From contig JBNPWE010000022.1 in NCBI GenBank assembly GCA_050433985.1, positions 1 through 33,243 on the forward strand: a DNA stretch of 33,243 nucleotides, given 5' to 3'. This document shows positions 15,625-22,037 of the stretch, in pieces (within the stretch, counting starts at the first letter, position 1; each line of letters starts with the position of its first letter). The notes under the pieces were generated by a model, which did no database searches, was not told where the DNA came from, and saw nothing but the letters and a program-made list of their open reading frames with translations. The stretch is from JACIYW01 sp014359745 (GTDB lineage: Bacteria > Pseudomonadota > Alphaproteobacteria > Rhodobacterales > Rhodobacteraceae). The translations under genes were made by a program, and so were the position numbers.

Positions 15625-15940
15625 TCATCGTCACGCAGCAAGCAACCGGGGCAGTCGGGGGGGGTGTTGGCAGCCATCGTCAGGATGAAGCGGGACCGCA
15701 CCCGCTCGATGCCGCGGTAGACAGTCTGGGCCATGTGGCCTACGGTCTTGGCCCAGCCGAAGGCCTCTTCGATCCACTTGTGGTGCCTGATCGACTGGGC
15801 ATAGCCATCGTGTCGGGTGGTCCGGGCCGTCGATCGCTGAATGTCGTGATTTCTGCGCGACATGCGGGGTCACACAGGCCTTGCGCAGATCGGCGATGAA
15901 CCCGGCCACGTCAAACCCCTTGTCCGCCCCAGCGTCAGCC
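15625..15940 (-). pseudogene. IS5-family transposase remnant, frameshifted
   Basis: The minus strand, reading from 15940, gives GLTLGADKGFDVAGFIADLR and VTPHVAQKSRHSAIDG. After one extra C (GGG at 15824-15826) it continues in the next frame with RTTRHDGYAQSIRHHKWIEE, AFGWAKTVGH and a degraded YNLLR-like end. These are the DDE-transposase C-terminal motifs of one IS5-type subgroup (ADKGYD...VTPHVAQ...GRTTRH.GY..S...R..IEE.FGW.KT). The N-terminal half is gone. Terminal inverted repeats are not visible, so element borders are unknown. Confidence 0.75.
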
Positions 15941-15959
15941 CAAACCCCATGCTCATGTC

Positions 15960-16086
15960 ATGCTCACCATGCGCGAAGTTGGGGAAGACGGTTTCGGCGC
16001 GAAAGTGCGCGAGTGGAACAGGGCCGAACTGGTCGAGCGATGGCGCGCGCTGGGCCGATCATGTCAACCAGCGCCTTGCCGCCTTC
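15960..16086 (+). pseudogene. MobA/MobL relaxase remnant
   Basis: The plus frame reads LTMREVGEDGFGAKVREWN then RAELVERWRAL, and continues in the next frame as WADHVNQRLA after loss of about two bases near 16050. This matches the segment FG.KVREWN...L...WR..WADHVNQRLA of plasmid-mobilisation relaxases. Only about 40 codons remain. It implies that a mobilisable plasmid or integrative element once inserted here. Confidence 0.65.
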
Positions 16087-16348
16087 CCGCCCTGCCCCGC
16101 AGACCGATCCGCAGGCGCGGGGCACCCCGGCCTAACCCTATGCCCTGACCGGTCGGAAACGGGGCTGATCGGGCCCTTCGCCCCGAAAAAACGAATCGCC
16201 CCCCCCATCCCTTTGACGGCCTGACCATTGGCGCGGCGACCGTTGTTTCCATAATCACGATACAATCGCCAAATACGTGTTCTTTGTTGCCAAAATCAGA
16301 GGGGAATCATCCGCAAGTTGTCATGCAGGCCAAGTCGCCGCCAATTTT

Positions 16349-16377
16349 TTGACTCGGGGCGAAAATAAGGCGATAGT
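16349..16377 (+). promoter_or_regulatory. Candidate sigma-70 promoter of VPLPA gene 2
   Basis: TTGACT (16349-16354, five of six -35 matches), a 17-base spacer and GATAGT (16372-16377, four of six -10 matches). The leader would be about 100 bases and contains the inverted pair TTCAGG/CCTGAA (16410-16415, 16431-16436), a possible operator or leader hairpin. Confidence 0.5.
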
Positions 16378-16484
16378 GCGTCATGTTCGTGGAATATCTG
16401 CCAGACACGTTCAGGCCGAACAGATTAAGACCTGAAGGCGCCGATGGCGGGTATATTCAACCTTGTGGGAAGTGAGGTCGGAAA

Positions 16485-17066
16485 ATGTTTGGATTTAAGA
16501 AAATGGGATTAACTACTGCCGTTGCGGCGGTGATGGCGTTTTCTGGCGGATTTGCCAACGACACCCAGGCTGCGACTGTGGCGTTCCAGAACGGAGCGGA
16601 TGGTGGCGGCGATACTCGTTTCACGGTCGAGTGTAGTGTTGGCTGTCAAGGTTGGCTGTTCGATGCTGAAACACTCAGCAGTACTATTGGCGGTCTGATC
16701 GATTTCACCAACGCGACCTACGCGGATGGTGAAGGGGAAACTTGGGAAAAGAACCTGTTGGCATCGGTTGCTGGTGAGACGGGGTTGGCCTTTTCCAAAA
16801 ACGAGGATCCGGATACAAGCTATTCCTCCAACGCGCTTTACCAGTTGTTCAAGATCGGGAAAACGCCGAATGTGGGTGTACTCAAGAACACCGCTGGCGT
16901 CGTTCAGACTTATTCGTTCGATCAAGTCGCAACTGGTTCGGGGCTAAGCCACATCTCGAATTATGGCGTAGTGGCGCCCGTCCCCCTGCCCGCTGCGGGC
17001 CTCATGTTGATCACAGCACTCGGTGGGTTGGGTTTCGCCGCCCGTCGCCGCCGCAAGGCCGCCTGA
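16485..17066 (+). CDS. VPLPA-CTERM sorting domain protein 2
   Basis: Exported 193-residue protein and likely second XrtD substrate. Signal peptide: TTAVAAVMAFSGGFANDTQA, cleaved before ATVAF. The mature part has one cysteine pair (VECSVGCQGW) that could form a disulfide, then beta-rich sequence with no domain I recognise. The tail is VPLPAAG, a hydrophobic helix (LMLITALGGLGFA) and ARRRRKAA, almost the same as in VPLPA protein 1, while the bodies are unrelated by eye. GAGG lies 7 bases before the ATG. It stands alone, with its own candidate promoter and terminator. Function unknown; a surface or EPS-matrix location is inferred from the tail. Confidence 0.9.
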   Translation: MFGFKKMGLTTAVAAVMAFSGGFANDTQAATVAFQNGADGGGDTRFTVECSVGCQGWLFDAETLSSTIGGLIDFTNATYADGEGETWEKNLLASVAGETGLAFSKNEDPDTSYSSNALYQLFKIGKTPNVGVLKNTAGVVQTYSFDQVATGSGLSHISNYGVVAPVPLPAAGLMLITALGGLGFAARRRRKAA

Positions 17067-17096
17067 CGCAACGGATTATCGTTTACGAACATCGGG

Positions 17097-17121
17097 CAGC
17101 CCCTTTCGAGGGGCTGTTTTT
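17097..17121 (+). terminator. Rho-independent terminator after VPLPA gene 2
   Basis: An 8-bp stem CAGCCCCT/AGGGGCTG (17097-17104, 17109-17116) has a TTCG tetraloop and is followed by TTTTT (17117-17121). It lies 31 bases after the stop. Confidence 0.93.
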
Positions 17122-17151
17122 GTTTGTCCCGCGCATTTTGCGGTGAACTCC

Positions 17152-17183
17152 GCGCGAAAACCGGCTGATTGCCGGTTTTGCGC
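17152..17183. repeat. Second hairpin before the type I secretion genes
   Basis: AAAACCGGC (17157-17165) pairs exactly with GCCGGTTTT (17171-17179) around TGATT. GCGC flanks on both sides extend it with one bulged G. It could be a backup terminator or a bidirectional one. Confidence 0.6.
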
Positions 17184-17294
17184 CATAAATTCGCCACTCC
17201 GCCATGAAAATCCGGTAAACAATCTTTACGCCGATGCGGGATTGTATCCAGATGGGCGTGGGTCGGGGTTTGAGGCAGGCAATGGCAAGGCAAT

Positions 17295-19025
17295 ATGCAC
17301 AATAGGAAAAAGGCGGAAAATGCCTATGTCGGGGCTTGGCGGGGGTTGCGGGGCACGCTGGTTCTGGTGGGTGTTTTCAGCGCGTTCATCAATATCCTGA
17401 TGCTCACCGGGCCGGTCTACATGTTGCAGGTCTATGACCGGGTGCTTTCGTCGGGGTCGGTTACCACGCTTGTGGGGCTCTTTGGCATCGTGATCGTGCT
17501 TTACGGTTTTCTGGGGATCTATGATTTCCTGCGCGCACGGCTTTTGTCGCGCGCGGCACTGCGGCTTGACGCACGGGTCGGCGACGAGGCGTTCCGCTTT
17601 GCCCTGCGCGCGGGTTCGGCCGGGGGGCGCATGCGCATCGATCCCGGCGCGCAGCCGGTGCGTGATCTGGAACTTGTGCGCGGTTTTCTGGGCAGTCCGG
17701 CGGTCACCGGGTTGTTCGATTTGCCATGGATGCCGCTTTTCCTGGCGCTGGTTTTTCTGATTCACCCGTGGCTGGGCTGGCTGACGATGGCCGGGGCCGG
17801 GATCGTGGCTGCGGCGGCCCTGCTGAACCAGTTTCTGGCACAGAAATCGATCCGGAAGGCCATGTCGATGGAAAGCGCCGAGCGCAATCTGGTCGCTCAG
17901 GCCCGCACCGATGCCGAAACCCTGCATGCGCTTGGCATGCGCGAGCGGTTGGTGGCGCTTTGGCGGGGGATGCATGATGCCGCACAGGCCGCCGCGCAGG
18001 TGGGCAGCGACCGTTCGGAAGGGTTCGCCTCTTTCTCGAAATCGTTCAGGCTTTTGTTGCAATCGGCGCTGCTGACGATGGGGGCGTTTCTTGCCCTGCG
18101 TCAGGAAATCACGCCGGGCATGATCGTCGCCACCTCTATCATCGCGGGCCGGGCGCTGGCCCCGGTTGACCAGGTAATCGGTCAGTGGCGCGCCATCGGG
18201 CGCGCGCGCGAGGCACACAGGCGCCTGCGAGAGATTTTTGGCGACCTGCCCGCCCGAAAGCCGCGCGTCGATCTGCCTGCCCCTGCTGGCGATCTGCGCG
18301 TGGCCGGGCTGACCAAACTTGCCCCCGCCGATCCCAAGGCCAATGGTGACCGGGCGCGGATCCTTGACCGGGTGACTTTCGCGCTTTCACCCGGTGACGG
18401 GCTGGGCGTGGTCGGCAACAGCGCGGCGGGCAAATCCACCTTGGCGCGGCTTCTGGTCGGGGCATGGGTGGCGGATGCGGGCGAGGTGCGGCTTGACGGT
18501 GCCACGCTTGATCAATGGACGCCCGAGGCATTGGGGCGCCACATCGGTTATCTGCCACAGGTGCTGCACATGCTGCCCGGCAGCGTGGGTCAGAACATCG
18601 CGCGCTTTGATGCCGAGGCCAAGGATACCGATATCATCGAGGCGGCGCGCATCGCCGGTGTGCATGAGATGATCCTGCGCCTGCCCGACGGCTATGCCAC
18701 CCATATCGACAGGATGACCCACCCCCTTTCGGGCGGGCAGATACAGCGGCTGGGTCTGGCGCGGGCTGTCTTTGGCGCGCCGCGCCTGATCGTGCTGGAC
18801 GAGCCCAATTCGAACCTTGACGCCGATGGCGACGATGCGCTGGCCGCCGCAATCAGCACCATGCGCACCAAGGGCTGCGTGGTCGTGGTGATGGCGCACC
18901 GGCCAAGCGCGCTGGCCTCGGTCAACAAGATGCTGCTGCTGCATCAGGGGCGGATGGCCAGGTTCGGCCCCAAGGAAGAGGTGCTTGGCACCGCGCCCCG
19001 CCCGGTCTCGATCGTGGCACAGTGA
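17295..19025 (+). CDS. Type I secretion ABC transporter (PrtD type)
   Basis: Inner-membrane permease/ATPase of 576 residues that energises one-step export through both membranes. The N-terminal transmembrane domain (to about residue 310) begins with FSAFINILMLTGPVYMLQVYDRVL, a hallmark of the PrtD/PrsD subfamily, and lacks the C39-like domain of HlyB. The ATPase domain has Walker A GNSAAGKST (374-382, Lys380), signature LSGGQ (478-482), Walker B LIVLDEP (Asp502/Glu503) and H-loop His535. AAGG lies close before the ATG. The stop is followed at once by the adaptor gene, so one operon is likely. PrsD-type systems in rhizobia export EPS-modifying enzymes; the gene order here suggests the same. 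Confidence 0.93.
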   Translation: MHNRKKAENAYVGAWRGLRGTLVLVGVFSAFINILMLTGPVYMLQVYDRVLSSGSVTTLVGLFGIVIVLYGFLGIYDFLRARLLSRAALRLDARVGDEAFRFALRAGSAGGRMRIDPGAQPVRDLELVRGFLGSPAVTGLFDLPWMPLFLALVFLIHPWLGWLTMAGAGIVAAAALLNQFLAQKSIRKAMSMESAERNLVAQARTDAETLHALGMRERLVALWRGMHDAAQAAAQVGSDRSEGFASFSKSFRLLLQSALLTMGAFLALRQEITPGMIVATSIIAGRALAPVDQVIGQWRAIGRAREAHRRLREIFGDLPARKPRVDLPAPAGDLRVAGLTKLAPADPKANGDRARILDRVTFALSPGDGLGVVGNSAAGKSTLARLLVGAWVADAGEVRLDGATLDQWTPEALGRHIGYLPQVLHMLPGSVGQNIARFDAEAKDTDIIEAARIAGVHEMILRLPDGYATHIDRMTHPLSGGQIQRLGLARAVFGAPRLIVLDEPNSNLDADGDDALAAAISTMRTKGCVVVVMAHRPSALASVNKMLLLHQGRMARFGPKEEVLGTAPRPVSIVAQ

Positions 19026-19036
19026 GGAAACACCAG

Positions 19037-20350
19037 ATGTCCGCCGACGCCTTTTCCGCCCCCCCCCTGAAAACCGACCTTTCCGGTGCGGGCCGTTTCG
19101 GCATCCTGGCCGGGCTGGTGCTGCTGACGCTGGTCTTTGGCTGGGCCTATTTCACGCCGATCAGCGGGGCTGTCATCGCCTCGGGGGCGGCGGTGGTGCG
19201 CGGCAACCCCAAGATCGTCCAAAGCCTTGATGGCGGCATCGTCGATGAAATCCGGGTGGCCGATGGCGATCTGGTGCGGGCGAATGATGTGCTTTTGCGG
19301 CTTGATCCCACGCTTTTGCAGATCAATCTTGAGATGTATCGCAACCGTCTGGCCGAGACCCGCGCCGAGATCAGCCGCCTGCGCGCCGAGCAGGCAAGTG
19401 GCACGGCGCTGGTCTTCGATTACGACACCACCTATCTTGAAGGCGTTCCGCTGGGGGCGATCAATACCGGCCAGCGGGAAATCTTCGAAGCGCGGCGCGA
19501 GGTGATGAAGGGGCGCAAGGATCAGCTCGATGAGAAGGTCGCGCAATTCTACAACCAGATTTCCGGTGTCGAAGGGCTGATCATCGCCAAGCGCGAGCAG
19601 CTAAGCTTTATCGAAAAGGAACTGGTCGATGTCAGCGCCCTCCATGCCGAAGGGCTGGCGCGCGAGGGGCAGATGCTTGAACTGCAACGTTCGCGCGCGC
19701 GCCTTCTGGGCGAGATTTCCGAGCATCAATCCGAACTGGCCCGGATCCGCAATTCGATCCGCGATACCCAGCTTGAGATCCTGCAATCAGAGCGGCAATT
19801 CAAGGAACAGGTGGTCACCGATCTGCGCAAGAAGGTGATGGAAGGCGAGGAGTTGCTGTTGCAGATCGTCACCGCCCGCAAGCAGCTTGACCGGATAGAA
19901 ATCCTGTCACCGGTAGACGGGATCGTGCACGAGATGCAGGTATTCAACGCCGGTGGCGTGGTGCCCCCCGGCGAAACCATCCTGCAGGTGATCCCGGTGT
20001 CCGAAGGGGTGGATTTCGAAGTAAAGGTTGATCCCAAAGCCATCGATCAGGTGGTGCACGGGCAGCGGGCCAAGGTAGTCTTTACTACCTTCAACACGCG
20101 CACCGCGCCCGAAATCTTTGGCACCGTCTCGGGCATCTCGCCCAGCAGTGTTCTTGATCCGCTGACCGGGCAAAGCTTTTACCGGGTGACGCTGGCCATC
20201 GACCGGCAGGAACTGGCGCGCCTTGACGGCCACGAGATACTGCCCGGCATGCCGATCGAGGCATTCTTGCAAACCGGCGAGCGCACGGTGCTGAGCTATC
20301 TTACCCGGCCGCTCAGCGACCAGCTTCGCCGTGCCTTCCGCGATGACTGA
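19037..20350 (+). CDS. HlyD-family type I secretion adaptor
   Basis: Membrane-fusion protein of 437 residues linking the ABC transporter to the outer-membrane channel. One N-terminal membrane helix (FGILAGLVLLTLVFGWAYF, about residues 25-43), then the biotinyl-lipoyl half motif VQSLDGGIVDEIRVADGDLV, a long coiled-coil hairpin (about residues 90-280), the second lipoyl half (ILSPVDGIVHEMQVF) and a beta-barrel end. The start is set at ATG 19037 with GAGG upstream; the reading from GTG 19022 would overlap the transporter stop. It is the second gene of the secretion operon. Confidence 0.92.
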   Translation: MSADAFSAPPLKTDLSGAGRFGILAGLVLLTLVFGWAYFTPISGAVIASGAAVVRGNPKIVQSLDGGIVDEIRVADGDLVRANDVLLRLDPTLLQINLEMYRNRLAETRAEISRLRAEQASGTALVFDYDTTYLEGVPLGAINTGQREIFEARREVMKGRKDQLDEKVAQFYNQISGVEGLIIAKREQLSFIEKELVDVSALHAEGLAREGQMLELQRSRARLLGEISEHQSELARIRNSIRDTQLEILQSERQFKEQVVTDLRKKVMEGEELLLQIVTARKQLDRIEILSPVDGIVHEMQVFNAGGVVPPGETILQVIPVSEGVDFEVKVDPKAIDQVVHGQRAKVVFTTFNTRTAPEIFGTVSGISPSSVLDPLTGQSFYRVTLAIDRQELARLDGHEILPGMPIEAFLQTGERTVLSYLTRPLSDQLRRAFRDD

Positions 20351-20508
20351 ACCGGTGCATGGGTGATGCGCCGGGGGCACATCGGCCCGCGCTGATGCAG
20401 CAAGCCTTGTTTTCAAAAGAGTTTTGCGCCATCCTGTTTGAGAGTGGTTGCATGCGACAAACCGGTGCCAAAAACCGGGGCGCATGGGCAGTGAGGCAGG
20501 ATATTTCA

Positions 20509-21903
20509 ATGACGGACCGGGGCTGGCGCACGGCGCCACGCGCATTCGCTGTTATGACCGGGTTCACGCTTGTGGCGGGCTGCGCAGTCACGCCTTACGA
20601 TGCCCCGGCGTTTTCGTTTCTGTCCTCCTACAAATCCGTCCCCGAGGGCAGCCCGGTGCTGCTTAGCAATGCCAACTGGTGGAAAACCTTCAAGGATCCC
20701 ACGCTTGATGCCCTGATCGAGACCGGGTTTGCGGGCAACCTCAATCTTGACATCGCCCGCGAGCGCGTGATCGAGGCAAGGGCGCAGCAGCGCGCCGTGC
20801 CACAATCGGCCTTTTTCTCGCCCCGGACAAGTGCGGGGCGCGAACGCGATGGCAACGGCAGAACCGACACCCGCGCCGATGCCACGCTTGGGTTCGACTG
20901 GATCATCGATATCTATGGCGGGCGGCGGGCGCAGGTGGACGCGGCGGGCGCGCGTATCGAGGTGGCCGATGCCGAGGTAGATGCCGCGCGGCTGCTTCTT
21001 TTGCTCAATATCGCCAATGCCTATGTCGATCTGCGCTATCAGCAGACCAGCCTGCGCCTGCGCCAGTCGGAACTGGCCTCGCGGGGGCAGACGCTGGAAC
21101 TGATCGAACGGCTGCAACAGGGCAATGCCGCGACCCAGGTCGATGTGGTCAAGGCGCGCGCGCTTGTCTCCGAGACCCGCTCGGAAATTCCCGAAATCCG
21201 CGCCGCCATCGATGCGGCCAGAAATGAGATCGCGGTGCTGACGGGCAAGGTGCCCGGCACGCTTGGGATCGACCTTGACAAGGGCGCGCGCCAGCCGCGC
21301 GTGTCGCTGTCACCCGAGGTGGGCATTCCGGCGGATCTGTTGCGCAACCGGCCCGATATCCGCGTGGCTGAACGCCGCTATTACGCCTCCTTTCGCGACG
21401 TGGCCGCAGCGCGCGCCGATCTTTACCCGCGACTGTCGCTAAGCGGCATGATCACGCGCAGCACGCTGTCTGGTTCGGCCGGCACCGAGTATTTCTTTGG
21501 CCCGACGCTTACATTCCCGATCCTGCCCACCACCGCCCGCCGCGCCACCGTGGAACAGCGCGAATCGCTTGTCCGGCAGGCGCATACGCAATGGAAGCTG
21601 ACCGTGCTAGAGGCGATCCGCGACGTCGAGACCTCGCTCGCCGAATACGGCGCCGCCCTTTCGGCGCAGCGATCGGCGGATGAGACGGTGCGGCTTTACA
21701 AGCAGGTGGTCATGCTGACCCGCCAGATCGTCACGCGCGACGGCGCCACCATCCGCGACCTGATCGACGCCGAACAGAACGTCGCCACCGCCAACACCAC
21801 CCTCGCCGCAACCCTGCGCCGGGTGGGGCGCAATTTTGTGGCGCTGAATGTGAACCTGGGATCGGGGCATGGAGTGGGAAAGCGGCAGATGGGCGGGGAA
21901 TAG
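20509..21903 (+). CDS. Outer-membrane factor lipoprotein (NodT/TolC family)
   Basis: Outer-membrane channel of 464 residues, third component of the type I system. A signal peptide with lipobox LVAGC puts the lipidated cysteine at residue 25. The rest is two outer-membrane-efflux repeats with long helices; typical pieces are WWKTFKDPTLDALIETGFAG near the start, RRAQVDAAGARIEVADAEVD, and RNRPDIRVAERRYYASFRDV in the middle. Start ATG 20509 has GAGGCAGGA upstream and gives a proper lipoprotein signal; the frame is open back to 20359 but that extension is not credible. It follows the adaptor gene by 158 bases. The same family also serves RND pumps, but no RND gene is here. Confidence 0.9.
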   Translation: MTDRGWRTAPRAFAVMTGFTLVAGCAVTPYDAPAFSFLSSYKSVPEGSPVLLSNANWWKTFKDPTLDALIETGFAGNLNLDIARERVIEARAQQRAVPQSAFFSPRTSAGRERDGNGRTDTRADATLGFDWIIDIYGGRRAQVDAAGARIEVADAEVDAARLLLLLNIANAYVDLRYQQTSLRLRQSELASRGQTLELIERLQQGNAATQVDVVKARALVSETRSEIPEIRAAIDAARNEIAVLTGKVPGTLGIDLDKGARQPRVSLSPEVGIPADLLRNRPDIRVAERRYYASFRDVAAARADLYPRLSLSGMITRSTLSGSAGTEYFFGPTLTFPILPTTARRATVEQRESLVRQAHTQWKLTVLEAIRDVETSLAEYGAALSAQRSADETVRLYKQVVMLTRQIVTRDGATIRDLIDAEQNVATANTTLAATLRRVGRNFVALNVNLGSGHGVGKRQMGGE

Positions 21904-22037
21904 GCAGCGTTCCACCCAAAACTCCGCCAGATTATACCGTTCTTTCGCCACAGTCTGGTCTCAGCAATGTCATCGGCGCTTAGTCTATTCTCCGTGAGAG
22001 ATGTGAGTCTCAGCGCGTGACACAAGCGGAGTCAGAC

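Larger units (their letters stand above)
15169..16484. other. Decayed mobile-DNA region between tRNA-Arg and VPLPA gene 2
   Basis: 1316 bases with no intact gene. In order it holds an hslU tail, unassigned sequence (15345-15620), an IS5-type transposase remnant, a MobA/MobL remnant, a GC-rich stretch without recognisable content (16090-16235), and the AT-rich upstream region of VPLPA gene 2. I looked for a second copy of the tRNA 3' end (an att site) and saw none. Confidence 0.6.

Noticed and set aside
15169..16484. Attachment-site copy of the tRNA-Arg 3' end
   Set aside because: No second copy of the T-arm/acceptor sequence was seen downstream in the window, so no integrated island can be delimited.
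17226..18218. 330-codon open frame on the minus strand
   Set aside because: Antisense to the ABC transporter gene, which carries all ATPase motifs.
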